From contig NZ_JAZAPB010000002.1 of assembly GCF_036321025.1 (NCBI RefSeq), forward strand, positions 558,001 to 622,000: DNA of 64,000 nt. The letters are read 5' to 3'. The position numbers and the translations under genes were made by a program. This stretch comes from Alteraurantiacibacter hainanensis (GTDB taxonomy: Bacteria; Pseudomonadota; Alphaproteobacteria; Sphingomonadales; Sphingomonadaceae). The first letter of the stretch is position 1. Each line of letters opens with the position of its first letter. The notes under the pieces are model-generated. The model did no database searches and was not told the origin of the DNA. It saw only the letters and a program-made list of their open reading frames with translations. Positions 26,216-34,756 of this stretch are shown here, one piece after another.

Positions 26216-26719
26216 CTAGCGGCGCATCGCCACGAGCACCCGGTCCAGCGCCTGCAGGAAGCGGGATCGGTCGGCCTTGCTGAACGGTGGCGGTCCGCCT
26301 CCCGCGGCGCCCAGCGGACCATCCATGCCGCTGCGTAGGTCCGCCATGATGGCACGGGTGGCAATCGCCGAGCCGATGCTGGCGGTGTCGAAGGGCTTGC
26401 CGTTGTGGGCAAGCACCTGCGCGCCTGCCTTGAGGCAACGTTCGGCCAACAGGATGTCGGCGGTGATCACCACGCTGTGCGGTCCGGCGTTGTCGGCGAT
26501 CCAGTCGTCCGCGGCATCAAAGCCGTCGCCCACGGTCACGCGCTTCACCCGTTCGCTGACAGGCACGCGGAAGGGGCTGTTGCTCACCACGCGCACATGC
26601 GCGCCATGGCGCTGGGCGACGCGGTAGATATCCTCCTTCACCGGGCAGGCATCGGCATCGATCAGGATCATTGTAGGCACGGCGCCGGAAGGCAGTTGAG
26701 ACGAGCGGGTAGTGTCCAT
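26216..26719 (-). CDS. UPF0178 (DUF188, YaiI/YqxD) family protein
   Basis: A 167-residue protein. The MILIDADACPVKEDIYRVAQ start, SNSPFRVP and the ITADILLAERCLKAGAQVLA and NGKPFDTASIG segments define the YaiI/YqxD family, which has a PIN-like nuclease fold. The ATG at 26719 has a GGGCGGGCAAG purine stretch upstream; the in-frame ATG at 26671 would remove 16 residues before the domain. Function uncharacterised; PIN similarity suggests RNA cleavage. The C-terminus ends in a basic helix. Confidence 0.9.
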   Translation of the reverse strand: MDTTRSSQLPSGAVPTMILIDADACPVKEDIYRVAQRHGAHVRVVSNSPFRVPVSERVKRVTVGDGFDAADDWIADNAGPHSVVITADILLAERCLKAGAQVLAHNGKPFDTASIGSAIATRAIMADLRSGMDGPLGAAGGGPPPFSKADRSRFLQALDRVLVAMRR

Positions 26720-26752
26720 CTTGCCCGCCCTAGCGCGCCGGGGCGTGAGCCT

Positions 26753-26887
26753 CTAGCTGTTCTTCATGTTCTCCAGCCCCTTGACCGCGCCGGGTTTCAG
26801 GCTCGGCTGGCTGGCATTCTGCTTCGGCCCCTTGTCCGCCTTGGGTTTGCGGTTTTCGCGGCTTTTCTTCATCTGGCCCTTGGCCAT
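26753..26887 (-). CDS. small basic protein of unknown function
   Basis: Encodes 44 residues from ATG 26887 with GGAAAAG at a good distance. The product starts MAKGQMKKSRENRKPKADKG and is lysine-rich throughout, with a C-terminal GAVKGLENMKNS. Such tiny basic proteins are common and conserved in Sphingomonadales, but no function is known. They may bind nucleic acid. Confidence 0.65.
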   Translation of the reverse strand: MAKGQMKKSRENRKPKADKGPKQNASQPSLKPGAVKGLENMKNS

Positions 26888-27140
26888 GGTCTTTTCCAAT
26901 CGGAGCGGAATGCCCCGCGGGCATCCTACGCCCTTTCGCGGCATTGCTTGCATGAATTCGTAATTCGCGCCCATCCGAAACGGCTTCATTGCCCTTTTAC
27001 CGTTTTAGGTGTATAAAACACCAGCTACCAGTCGAGATCGACGGTCGATGGCCCGCCAGAAGGGCACCGCATCCATCCATTCCGCCTCCTAGCCGCAGCC
27101 GCGCCAATTCCGGCGCGCTGCCATGAACAGGACACCGACG

Positions 27141-27323
27141 ATGGATCTCAACCAACTCCTTTCCAACCACCAGCGCGCGATGATGAACCAGCGCAGCGCG
27201 AAGTCGCTGGCCGACCGCACGACCTATTTCGACCTGGTCGGTTATTACGAGGAACGCATCCGCAAATTCCGCAGCGGCGCCGGCCTGGCGGGCTATTCCT
27301 GGGCCGAGAGACAGCCTCTCTGA
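27141..27323 (+). CDS. small conserved protein of unknown function
   Basis: Encodes 60 residues. ATG 27141 is preferred over 27123 because AGGA lies 8 nt before it. The sequence DLNQLLSNHQRAMMNQRSAK is a helix, followed by a Tyr-rich segment FDLVGYYEERIRKFRS. No domain was recognised. It stands alone before the cold-shock gene. Confidence 0.6.
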   Translation: MDLNQLLSNHQRAMMNQRSAKSLADRTTYFDLVGYYEERIRKFRSGAGLAGYSWAERQPL

Positions 27324-27555
27324 GACGCCTCGCAGCGGAAAAGCTGGCCAAACGGCTCCGGGTGCCCTACATAGGCCCCGCTAACGTCGATAGATTGCGA
27401 CGGACTTCTAGATTTGCCTACCGCCGCTTGCCTCGGGTTCGCCCGTAACAGGCCCCGGCGTTAACCAGACTAAGACTTCCTTTTCGATGACGATACGCAC
27501 GGCCACGCCGCATGTCGCGGCGGGGCAACACACACGTTCTCGAAAGGAACATGAC

Positions 27556-27768
27556 ATGGCCAAGACTGGCACCGTAAAATTCTTCAACGCCGACAAGGGT
27601 TATGGCTTCATCCAGCCCGACGACGGCTCCAACGACAGCTTCGTTCACATCAGCGCAGTGCAGGCCGCCGGCATGCAGACGCTCGATAAGGAACAGCGCC
27701 TCAACTACGACGTCGAGCAGGGCCGCAACGGCAAGGAAAGCGCCGTGAACCTCTCGGCCGCCGACTGA
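27556..27768 (+). CDS. cold-shock protein (CspA family)
   Basis: A 70-residue single OB-fold: KTGTVKFFNADKGYGFIQPD has RNP1 (KGYGFI) and SFVHISAV has RNP2 (FVHI). It binds single-stranded RNA and DNA and melts mRNA structure in the cold. The 230 bp before it contain no gene and end in a long 5' leader with AAAGGAACATGAC, consistent with the structured leaders of csp mRNAs. A terminator follows. Confidence 0.95.
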   Translation: MAKTGTVKFFNADKGYGFIQPDDGSNDSFVHISAVQAAGMQTLDKEQRLNYDVEQGRNGKESAVNLSAAD

Positions 27769-27814
27769 TCATTCATCGCGAGTGATTCCGCCCACGGACG
27801 GGTGGGCGGACAGG

Positions 27815-27865
27815 AAGGCGGAATTGCCTGGCCTCGGGCCAGGTGGTTCCGCCTTCCTGATTTTT
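27815..27865 (+). terminator. rho-independent terminator after the cold-shock gene
   Basis: A two-step hairpin, aaggcggaa (27815-27823) with ttccgcctt (27847-27855) and inner cctggcc with ggccagg, is followed by cctgattttt. A second hairpin (tccgcccac/gtgggcgga, 27787-27810) precedes it. Confidence 0.7.
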
Positions 27866-27889
27866 ACCTTCAGGCAACGAGGCAGACGG

Positions 27890-28153
27890 ATGGCCCAGGG
27901 TTATCAATTCTACAAGGATCGCGCCGACGAGGCAGCGGCCGACGCCGACGGCGCCGAACTGGAAAACGTGCGCGAGCGCTATCTGGAGGCGGAGAAAACC
28001 TGGCGCGGCCTGGCCGAACAGGCGCGCATGGTGGAGATCGAACGCGCCAAGGCGAGGGAAGTCCGTCGCCAGCGCGACGAGGCCGACGAAGCCGAGAGAG
28101 TCGAGGAAGCCGAGAGGGCCGAGGAAGAGTCCGGAAGCTCGTCCGGGGACTAG
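27890..28153 (+). CDS. small highly charged coiled-coil protein
   Basis: An 87-residue protein from ATG 27890. Almost the whole chain is one charged helix: ENVRERYLEAEKTWRGLAEQ then repeated Glu/Arg/Ala such as ADEAERVEEAERAEEESG. It ends in a Ser-Gly tail. No family recognised. The start lies just past the csp terminator, behind caacgaggcagacgg, so the ribosome site is weak. The 233 bp that follow hold no gene I can support. Confidence 0.6.
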   Translation: MAQGYQFYKDRADEAAADADGAELENVRERYLEAEKTWRGLAEQARMVEIERAKAREVRRQRDEADEAERVEEAERAEEESGSSSGD

Positions 28154-28386
28154 AGCTCTTTCCTACTTGGCGCGCAGCCTGCCGGGCTGGCAGGCATGCC
28201 CGCGCGATGCTCCCCACCCTCGCAAGAGACCGAAAGCCGGCCTTTCCGGGCGGCGCAGGAATTCTGTTTCAGGACACTGTTCCAAGTGTTCCATATTAGC
28301 GCTTCCGATCCGCCTCTCGCGAAGGATTTGCGCCTTTCCCCCAGTGCGCTACCTTGCCGCCGGATCCAGCGGAAAAGGCCAGCGGC

Positions 28387-28728
28387 ATGACTGACGCCCC
28401 CCATATTCTGAACGACAAGCGCGAACGCCGACGGCTGCCGCTGATCGGCCTCGTGCTCACCGCGATCTACCTCGTGGGACTGGTGATCTACCTTGCCGTG
28501 CAGGGGCAGAACCCGGCGGACCTTCGTCTCAATGAACTGGGCGATTTCCTGGGCGGCGTGTCCAGTCCGCTTGCCTTTCTGTGGCTGGTGCTGGGCTTCT
28601 TCCAGCAGAGCCGCGAGATACGCCTTTCGAACCAGGCGCTGCACTTGCAGGCGCGCGAGATGCGCCGCAGCGTGGACGAGCACCGCCGACTGGCGGGCGA
28701 TACCGGCCAGCAGGGGGAACAGGCATGA
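28387..28728 (+). CDS. two-helix membrane protein with coiled coil
   Basis: Encodes 113 residues from ATG 28387 (GGAAAAGG upstream). Two membrane helices (~19-40, LIGLVLTAIYLVGLVIYLAV; ~57-74, SSPLAFLWLVLGFFQQ) are followed by an amphipathic C-terminal coil, SREIRLSNQALHLQAREMRR. No enzyme motif. Its TGA overlaps the ATG of the SnoaL-like gene, so the two form an operon. Confidence 0.65.
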   Translation: MTDAPHILNDKRERRRLPLIGLVLTAIYLVGLVIYLAVQGQNPADLRLNELGDFLGGVSSPLAFLWLVLGFFQQSREIRLSNQALHLQAREMRRSVDEHRRLAGDTGQQGEQA

Positions 28729-29147
28729 AGGTGCAGGGGATGAGCGACACCACCGTAAGCAACCGTGCGTTGCTTACGGAGGCCTTCGCGAAGCTGGAAC
28801 ACGGCGATCCCAGCGCCTTCCTGCCGCTGTTCGATGAAAGCATCACCTGGCGGGTGATGGGCACCAGCAACTGGTCGAAGGAAGTCAGCGGCCTCGCGAA
28901 CGTGGAGCGCGACCTGATGGGCCCGCTGTTCGCCCGCTTCGCAGGGCCCTACAGGAACATCCCCGAACTGGTTCTGGCCGATGGCGATCACGTCGTCGTG
29001 CTGGCCAGGGGGCACGCCGAGACGGTGGACGGCAAGGTCTACGCCAACGAATACTGCTTCGTCTTCCGCCTGGCGGAAGGGAAGATCGTGGAGGTGCGCG
29101 AATACCTCGACACCAGGCTGGCGGACGCCGTGCTGGGGCAGGGGTGA
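28725..29147 (+). CDS. SnoaL/NTF2-like protein
   Basis: A 140-residue cytosolic NTF2-like protein: helix NRALLTEAFAKLEHGDPSAF, LPLFDESITWRVMGTSNWSK, then strands VVVLARGHAETVDGKVYANE and CFVFRLAEGKIVEVREYLDT. This is the SnoaL-like ketosteroid-isomerase fold, as used for small-molecule binding or isomerisation. Starts at ATG 28725 (GGGGGAAC upstream), overlapping the membrane protein gene, or at ATG 28740. Confidence 0.82.
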   Translation: MKVQGMSDTTVSNRALLTEAFAKLEHGDPSAFLPLFDESITWRVMGTSNWSKEVSGLANVERDLMGPLFARFAGPYRNIPELVLADGDHVVVLARGHAETVDGKVYANEYCFVFRLAEGKIVEVREYLDTRLADAVLGQG

Positions 29148-29217
29148 ATGGACTTCGCCCGCGAAGGGGCGTAACTTCCCGGTCACGGGTCGCGCTCTCC
29201 TGCGGAGATGCGACAGC

Positions 29218-29844
29218 ATGACTCAGTCCTCACGCATATCGCGGCGCGCGTTCACCGCCGGGGCGCTGGCCAGCGCAGCCATTGCCAGACCGGCCCTCGC
29301 ACAGCTCGCCGCAACCCCGGGATCGCCCATCGGCCCGTTCTATCCCAGCAGCTATCGCGGGGAAACCGACGCCGATTTCACCCGCCTTGCCGGCCATGCG
29401 GAGCGGGCTGCCGGTCAGATCATCGAGGTGGTGGGCCGGGTGCTGGATGCGCGCGGCAATCCCATTGCCGGGGCGCAACTGGATATCTGGCAGGCGAACG
29501 CGCACGGCCGCTACGCGCATCCGCAGGATCCCGCGGTCATGCCGCTCGATCCCAACTTCCAGGGCTTCGGCCGGATCGCGACCGGCGGCGATGGCAGCTG
29601 GCATCTCACCACGGTGAAGCCGGGTAGCTACGACAGCCCCATCGGCTGGCGCACGCCGCACATCCACATGGACGTGACCGGCGTGGATTCGCGCAAGATC
29701 GTGCAGATGTACTTCCCCGAGGAAGAGGAAATGAACGCGCGCGACGACCTGCTGAACGCGCTCGGCACCGCCGGTCCAGCGTCCATCGCCTCTGCGCTGG
29801 GCGATCACCGGTACAGCTGGGATATCGTCCTGATCGAGACGTAG
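29218..29844 (+). CDS. Tat-exported intradiol ring-cleavage dioxygenase-like protein
   Basis: Encodes 208 residues. The N-terminus SRISRRAFTAGALASAAIA has a twin-arginine signal (SRRAF). The body carries IGPFYPSSYRGETDADFTRL, GRVLDARGNPIAGAQLDIWQ and GRYAH, then GSYDSPIGWRTPHIHMDVTG, giving the Tyr and His-x-His iron ligands of catechol/protocatechuate 3,4-dioxygenases. The family opens aromatic diols between the hydroxyls using Fe(III). Export is unusual for a catabolic enzyme, and no alpha subunit or beta-ketoadipate gene is nearby. Confidence 0.82.
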   Translation: MTQSSRISRRAFTAGALASAAIARPALAQLAATPGSPIGPFYPSSYRGETDADFTRLAGHAERAAGQIIEVVGRVLDARGNPIAGAQLDIWQANAHGRYAHPQDPAVMPLDPNFQGFGRIATGGDGSWHLTTVKPGSYDSPIGWRTPHIHMDVTGVDSRKIVQMYFPEEEEMNARDDLLNALGTAGPASIASALGDHRYSWDIVLIET

Positions 29845-29850
29845 GAGGCG

Positions 29851-30189
29851 CTAGTCGCGCTTGCCCACACCGGCGCGGTCCAGCTCCGGTCCCAGTCGCC
29901 CTGTCAGCCACATCCACCACATGCGGAAATCGGCCGCCAGGCTCCACAGCGGATAGGTGAAGGTGGCCGGGCGGTTCTTCTCTACCGTGAAGTGGGCGAG
30001 CCAGGCGAAGAAATAGCCCGCCACCGGCATCGCGAGCAGCCACAGCCAGCGGCCTGTAACCACCGCGAACAGCGCCACGGCGACTACCAGCGTCGTGCCG
30101 ACATAGTGCAGGGCGCGCGTGCGGGGCCGCGAGTGTTCGCGCAGGTAGTAAGGCCAGAAGGCGGCGAAGGAGGTGTATTGCCGAGGCAT
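29851..30189 (-). CDS. DUF962/Mpo1-like membrane protein
   Basis: A 112-residue protein from ATG 30189. It starts PRQYTSFAAFWPYYLREHSR, the typical FxxFxxYYLxxHxxP..R motif of the DUF962 (YGL010w/Mpo1) family, with RALHYVGTTL, two hydrophobic segments and AWLAHFTVEKNRPATFTYPL. The conserved His residues match the Fe(II) site of yeast Mpo1, a dioxygenase that alpha-oxidises 2-hydroxy fatty acids. Activity here is inferred. Converges on the dioxygenase gene. Confidence 0.87.
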   Translation of the reverse strand: MPRQYTSFAAFWPYYLREHSRPRTRALHYVGTTLVVAVALFAVVTGRWLWLLAMPVAGYFFAWLAHFTVEKNRPATFTYPLWSLAADFRMWWMWLTGRLGPELDRAGVGKRD

Positions 30190-30495
30190 CGCGTGGAGTT
30201 TGCGCCAATCGCGAACGGGAAACAAGCGGCCCAAACGAGGATCGCACCAGTGCCATCTCGGGCTGCTGGTGCGATCGACCGCCATGCCTGGCGTTACCCG
30301 CTGTCCGGCGGGCTCGAGGACCGTGGTTGGGTTGGGTAACCCGGTCCGTTGCATTCGCTGTGACACCCGGCCTGCGCCTCTGCCGGGACCGTTTCCAGCG
30401 GTTTGGTGCAGGGCGTGTGCGGAATGCGGCAGGATGCTGTCGGAACCCCGGTCCCGGCTACCTGGTTGGGAAAGACAATGGAGGAGAGAGAAGCC
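30190..30495. other. intergenic region, no gene seen
   Basis: About 300 bp between divergent genes with no supported reading frame. Its right end carries the EcfG-like site listed separately (30442-30467) and a GGAGGAGAGAG ribosome site for the next gene. Confidence 0.5.
30442..30467 (+). promoter_or_regulatory. EcfG-like promoter of the DUF6491-like lipoprotein gene
   Basis: GGAAC at 30442-30446, 17 bp, then GGTT at 30464-30467, one base off the EcfG consensus, 29 bp before the start codon. Confidence 0.4.
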
Positions 30496-30900
30496 ATGAA
30501 ACGATACCAATGCGGTTCCGCCGTCGCCGTGGCCCTTGCGCTTGCCGCCTGCGCACCAGTCGAGCGCGCCGGGCCGGATGAATACGATGCCGTTCTCGCC
30601 AATCTCGACACGAGCCGCGCCTGTTTCTTCACGCGCGAGGTCAACGGATATTCGAATGCACCGGAGGCATCGCCCGGCAACGAACGGATCTACATCGACA
30701 CCGGCGTGAACGAACGCTGGCTTCTGGAAACGATGGGCACCTGCCCGGAACTGGATTTCAGCCAGCGCATTGCCCTGGATACCCGCAGTTCGACCAGCGT
30801 ATGCACCGGCAACCTGGAAAACCTGCTCGTGCCCTCGTTCACTCCGGGGGACTTCGATCGGTGTCCCGTGCGCGTTCTGGGACGGGTGATCGAGGAATAA
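30496..30900 (+). CDS. DUF6491-like lipoprotein
   Basis: Encodes 134 residues from ATG 30496 with GGAGGAGAGAGAAG upstream. A lipobox (ALALAACAP) places the mature Cys at residue ~19. The body has CFFTREVNGYSNAPE and IYIDTGVNERWLLETMGTCP, the pattern of the DUF6491 family, with four Cys that may form two disulfides in the periplasm. Function unknown. Confidence 0.7.
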   Translation: MKRYQCGSAVAVALALAACAPVERAGPDEYDAVLANLDTSRACFFTREVNGYSNAPEASPGNERIYIDTGVNERWLLETMGTCPELDFSQRIALDTRSSTSVCTGNLENLLVPSFTPGDFDRCPVRVLGRVIEE

Positions 30901-31052
30901 AGCGCGAATTTCGGCTCTCGAACGCGGATACGTGCTTTCGGGCAGGTCCGGAACAACACGGTATGGCAGTCCATTTCAGCGGTGAACGACCGGGTCCGTT
31001 GGGCCGCGTCGCGGCACGCCGTCCGGTCATCAGCAGAGCAAGGAACTCCAGA

Positions 31053-31631
31053 ATGAAGACCCTCCATTTCCTCACCGCTTCCGCCGCCGCCCTAGCCTTG
31101 GCCGCATGCGGCGAACCCGCCGAAGACACGGCGATGGAAGACGACACCATGATGGCCGATGAAATGGCCAACGCTGAGGCGACCACGCCCGGCACGATCG
31201 TGGAAGTCGCGCAGGGCAACCCCGACTTCTCCACGCTCGTCAGCGCCGTGACGGCGGCTGAACTGGGCGAGACGCTTTCGGGCGCAGGCCCCTACACCGT
31301 CTTCGCGCCGACCAACGCCGCTTTCGACGCCCTGCCCGAAGGCACGGTCGAGACGCTGACGACCGAAGACACCGAGCAGCTCGGCAACATCCTCACCTAC
31401 CACGTCGTGCCCAGCGAAGTGATGGCGGCTGACCTGACGTCCGCGATCGAGAGCGCCGGCGAAGGTGGCTACACCATCGAGACCGTGAACGGCGGCACGC
31501 TGACGGCGATGCTTGAAGGCGGCAACGTCGTGCTTACTGACGCCCAGGGCAATACGGCCACCGTCACCGCGACGGATGTCGATGCCTCGAACGGTGTGAT
31601 CCACGTGATCGACACCGTGCTGATGCCGTAA
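31053..31631 (+). CDS. fasciclin-domain lipoprotein
   Basis: A 192-residue protein. A lipobox ALALAACGE is followed by an acidic linker (EDTAMEDDTMMADE) and one FAS1 domain: TLVSAVTAAELGETLSGAGP, YTVFAPTNAAFDALPEGTVE (H1 box) and ILTYHVVPSEV, NGVIHVIDTVLMP (H2 box). FAS1 domains mediate adhesion or ligand binding outside the cell. A possible EcfG-like site (GGAAC 30950, CATT 30972, spacer 17) lies 78 bp upstream. A strong terminator follows. Confidence 0.92.
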   Translation: MKTLHFLTASAAALALAACGEPAEDTAMEDDTMMADEMANAEATTPGTIVEVAQGNPDFSTLVSAVTAAELGETLSGAGPYTVFAPTNAAFDALPEGTVETLTTEDTEQLGNILTYHVVPSEVMAADLTSAIESAGEGGYTIETVNGGTLTAMLEGGNVVLTDAQGNTATVTATDVDASNGVIHVIDTVLMP

Positions 31632-31655
31632 CCCGGCAATCACCACCGAGACGCG

Positions 31656-31689
31656 AAAAGGGCGGGCCTTGACGGGCTCGCCCTTTTTC
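31656..31689 (+). terminator. rho-independent terminator after the fasciclin gene
   Basis: aaagggcg (31657-31664) pairs with cgcccttt (31679-31686), with extra pairs inside, followed by a run of Ts. Confidence 0.8.
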
Positions 31690-31730
31690 TCGTTCTTACG
31701 ATTGACCCCGTAAGTGTGTAGAATGGCACC

Positions 31731-32183
31731 ATGAAATCGACGCCCCAGCCCGCGCGCTTTCTCGGCTACGCCGGATTGCTGCCGCAGATCGCCTGCCTCG
31801 GCGCAGCCTGGTTCGGCCCGCCCGAATGGCGCTGGAGCGCGCTGGCAATCGGCTGGGCATATGCTGCCCTGATTCTCAGTTTCCTCGGTGGGCTCTGGTG
31901 GGGACTCGCGTCGGGCTCTCCGGACGAAGGTCGCAGGGCGCCCGACTGGCTCTGGCTGGCCGCCGTCATGCCGAGCCTGCTCGCCCTTGGAACCTACGTG
32001 CCGTGGGTCTTCGGCTATGAGTGGCCGGGCCCGTCGCTGGTCGTATTGGGGGTGGCAATCGTGCTGAGCGCGCTGGTCGACACCAGGCTGGTGACGATCA
32101 GGCCGTCCTGGTGGCTGTCGCTGCGCTTTCCGCTTTCGCTGGGGCTGGGCGGGGCGACGCTGCTGCTAGGCCTGGCGGCCTGA
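31731..32183 (+). CDS. DUF3429 family membrane protein
   Basis: A 150-residue, five-helix membrane protein. RFLGYAGLLPQIACLGAAWF, then ALILSFLGGLWWGLASGSP and SLLALGTYVPWVFGYEWPGP match DUF3429, whose members show the FLGGIxWG motif in the second helix. Function unknown. It ends near the converging exported protein gene. Confidence 0.85.
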   Translation: MKSTPQPARFLGYAGLLPQIACLGAAWFGPPEWRWSALAIGWAYAALILSFLGGLWWGLASGSPDEGRRAPDWLWLAAVMPSLLALGTYVPWVFGYEWPGPSLVVLGVAIVLSALVDTRLVTIRPSWWLSLRFPLSLGLGGATLLLGLAA

Positions 32184-32202
32184 CCCTATGCCGGGCCGGC
32201 CG

Positions 32203-32796
32203 TTACTGGCGCAGGGCCAGTTCGCGGCGCACGTCGACGACCTTGGGCTGGCCCCTGCGCGGTTCCGGAACGGCGACTTCCACCGGTCCCGTCTGGGCGG
32301 CTCCCGGCTCGAACTCACCCGCCGCCACGGCCTCGGCGGATTCGCCGGTCCGGGCCTGTTCACTCGCGGCATAGTGGGCGATCTCGCGGTCGTCATAGCG
32401 AACGGTGGTGTCCTGCCGGTAGTAGTAGCCAGGCTCCACGGCGCGGGCAGCGCGTTCATCCAGCGCGCCATCGTTCCAGCGCGCCTCCAGGTAAGTGAGG
32501 TTCTCCTCCGTATGCGCCTGATAGCGGTCGAGGGCATCGTACCGATCGCGGAACCGGCCACGCATGGCGAGTTCATGCACCTCCACGACGCCTTCCGGGG
32601 TTTCCATCGCGTAGTGATCGGGCAGGCGCGGGTTCGTGCGCGGGGCGGCATTCCCCGTCGCGTACGGACGATCGGGCAGGGAGGCGGTGACATCGGTTGC
32701 GGTCGAAAGCGGTTCGGCGCTCATATGCTGGCCGGCGAGAGCGCCGACTATCGGGGTTATCGCGAACGCACCCACCAACCAGGGCGAAATTCTCAT
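32203..32796 (-). CDS. exported protein of unknown function, EcfG-controlled
   Basis: Encodes 197 residues from ATG 32796 with CGGAGAA upstream. An N-terminal hydrophobic helix (ISPWLVGAFAITPIVGALAG) acts as signal or anchor. The rest is polar and charged, with a Tyr-rich stretch GYYYRQDTTVRYDDREIAHY and a Pro/Arg end. No domain recognised. A perfect EcfG-type promoter is placed 37 bp upstream, so this is probably a general-stress envelope protein. Confidence 0.62.
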   Translation of the reverse strand: MRISPWLVGAFAITPIVGALAGQHMSAEPLSTATDVTASLPDRPYATGNAAPRTNPRLPDHYAMETPEGVVEVHELAMRGRFRDRYDALDRYQAHTEENLTYLEARWNDGALDERAARAVEPGYYYRQDTTVRYDDREIAHYAASEQARTGESAEAVAAGEFEPGAAQTGPVEVAVPEPRRGQPKVVDVRRELALRQ

Positions 32797-32832
32797 CGGA
32801 GTTCTCCGGATTTTAACATTTCTTGCCGTGTC

Positions 32833-32858
32833 AACGCCTTGCACCGGGATTGCGTTCC
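32833..32858 (-). promoter_or_regulatory. EcfG promoter (perfect consensus)
   Basis: On the minus strand GGAAC (32858-32854), 17 bp, CGTT (32836-32833). It matches GGAAC-N17-CGTT at every defined base. Confidence 0.65.
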
Positions 32859-32903
32859 GGCCAGCAAGGGGGCCGCCCGAAGGACAACAAGATGGAGAAT
32901 CCG

Positions 32904-33326
32904 ATGCGCACCATGATCGTCAGCCTCGGCTGTGCCCTGCTGCTGGCTGCCTGCAGTTCGGAGGGCGCACAGAACGTTCCGGGCAATAGCGAAGACGAGC
33001 AGGCCTATTCCGGGATCGCGGAAGATGCCGTCATACGGCTGACGGGGACGGAACCGTTCTGGGGCGCAACGATAGAAGGCGGCACGCTGACCTACACGAC
33101 GCCGGAGAACATGGACGGCACGCGAGGGGCGGTCACGCGCTTTGCCGGGCGGGGCGGTCTTTCGTTCAGCGGAGAGCTGGACGGCCAGCCGCTCGACCTG
33201 GCGATCACGCCTGCCGAGTGTTCGGACGGCATGAGCGACCGGACCTATCCGTACGTCGCGACCTTGCAACTCGGCACAGAGCAGCGACAGGGCTGCGCAT
33301 GGCTGGAGGGCGAGCCGCCCGCCTAG
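32904..33326 (+). CDS. small lipoprotein, COG3650-like
   Basis: Encodes 140 residues from ATG 32904 (GGAG six bases upstream); ATG 32892 also has AAGGA. A lipobox ALLLAACSS is followed by RLTGTEPFWGATIEGGTLTY, ECSDGMSDRTYPYVATLQLG and QGCAWLEG, a domain seen in small predicted periplasmic proteins of COG3650 type. Function unknown. Its TAG stop sits in a CTAG palindrome that also ends the converging peptidase gene. Confidence 0.75.
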   Translation: MRTMIVSLGCALLLAACSSEGAQNVPGNSEDEQAYSGIAEDAVIRLTGTEPFWGATIEGGTLTYTTPENMDGTRGAVTRFAGRGGLSFSGELDGQPLDLAITPAECSDGMSDRTYPYVATLQLGTEQRQGCAWLEGEPPA

Positions 33327-34756
33327 TAGACGCCCGGTGCCTCGTGCTCGATCACCGTGCTGGGGCGATCGGGCTGCAACAGCTCGCGTCCGCCCACGGA
33401 CTGGGTGGTCGCCGGACCGCCCGCAATCGGCGTGCAGCTGCGCCCGGCAAGGAAATCCAGCGCCGTCGCCAGCATGTCCTCGTTCGGATCGCCGAAGTCG
33501 GCCGTCAGGTCGTCGACCGCCCGGCAGCTGTTGGGTACGGTCGTGGCCAGGCCGTCGAAGTATTCGCCGTTGCCGTTGGCGTTCTCCAGCTTGAAGGTCA
33601 GGATGCGCAGGCGATCGTCGCATTCCGGCAGGTCGAAGGCGGATTGCCCCACCGGCTTGCCGAAGGTGTTCTCGCCGATCAGGGCCATGTCGTCCTGGAT
33701 ATAGGGCTGCATGCCGTTGATCAGCGCCTCGCTGGCAGAGGCGCTGCCGGACGTGGTGATGAAGGCGATGCGGGTGGGCGCGATGGACTGCGAGCGCGCG
33801 TCGAAGCGATAGGTTTCGTCGAACTGGTTCTTGCTGTCGCGGAAGGCAATCGTCTCGAAGATCTGTCCGTCGAGATTGCGGGCCATCATGTCGCCGAAGA
33901 ACTCGTTCACGTTGATGCCGCCGCCGCCGTTGTATCGCAGGTCGATCACCAGCTCCGTCACCCCGTTGGCGCGGAAATCGGCGAAGGCATCGCGCAGGTC
34001 GTCGATGGCGGGATCGATGAAGTTGGTCAGGCGGACATAGCCCACCCGCTTGCCGCCATCGTTGATGATCTGCGCCCCGTAGCGCGGCACGGGATCGAGT
34101 TCGTATTCGCTCTTCGCGATACTGACCTCGCGCTGGACACCGCTGGCATCCACGATCCGCAACACCCGGCTGACGCCCGGATCGGGCGGGCCGAGGGCAT
34201 TGATCACCGCCTCGGGTCCGCCGGTAGCCATCAGGCTGTTGACCGTCTGGATGTTCGACGAAGTTGTGCCGATGCCCAGCAGTTCGGTGCCGCGTTCGAT
34301 ATTCGCGCCAAGGGCGGGCGTATCGTCGAAGGTCTCCGCCACGAACACGCGGCGATTGGCCAGATCGTAGCTCAGGCGAAAGCCGAAGCCGGCGCTGGCG
34401 CCGCTGTTGAAGAAGGCGTTTTCGGCCTCGATCGAGGTGATGTAGCTGAAGAACCGATCCTTGTTCTGTGCGCGGGCAGGAGCGACCAGGGCATCGATGT
34501 AGCCCTGTACCGTGCTGTAATCGTCGGGGTTCACGCCCGTCGCCAGCAGCGAGGGGAAGAGATACCATTCGTCCAGCACGTCAGCCGCGAATTCCTGTCG
34601 CGTCTCCAGCGAGCAGCTTGCCGTCGTCGAGGTCGGCGATGGCGTGGGGCCGGGCGAGGTCGCCACCGGCGATGGCGTGGGCGTGCCACCCCCGCCGCCG
34701 CAAGAAACCGCCATTCCAAGGCAGGCAAGGGAAAGCGCGATCTTCGACGTACGCAT
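33323..34756 (-). CDS. S41 family (C-terminal processing-like) lipoprotein peptidase
   Basis: A 477-residue protein. A lipobox (LGMAVSCGGGGG) is followed by a Pro/Thr/Ser linker, a helical N-domain, a PDZ-like region (RGTELLGIGTTSSNI) and the S41 core: VGYVRLTNFIDPAIDDLRDA, VIDLRYNGGGG, catalytic Ser in TSGSASASEALINGM and Lys in IGENTFGKPVGQ. It is a periplasmic or surface endopeptidase of the Ser-Lys dyad type. The upstream in-frame extension to 35050 has no signal features and was rejected. Confidence 0.9.
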   Translation of the reverse strand: MRTSKIALSLACLGMAVSCGGGGGTPTPSPVATSPGPTPSPTSTTASCSLETRQEFAADVLDEWYLFPSLLATGVNPDDYSTVQGYIDALVAPARAQNKDRFFSYITSIEAENAFFNSGASAGFGFRLSYDLANRRVFVAETFDDTPALGANIERGTELLGIGTTSSNIQTVNSLMATGGPEAVINALGPPDPGVSRVLRIVDASGVQREVSIAKSEYELDPVPRYGAQIINDGGKRVGYVRLTNFIDPAIDDLRDAFADFRANGVTELVIDLRYNGGGGINVNEFFGDMMARNLDGQIFETIAFRDSKNQFDETYRFDARSQSIAPTRIAFITTSGSASASEALINGMQPYIQDDMALIGENTFGKPVGQSAFDLPECDDRLRILTFKLENANGNGEYFDGLATTVPNSCRAVDDLTADFGDPNEDMLATALDFLAGRSCTPIAGGPATTQSVGGRELLQPDRPSTVIEHEAPGVY

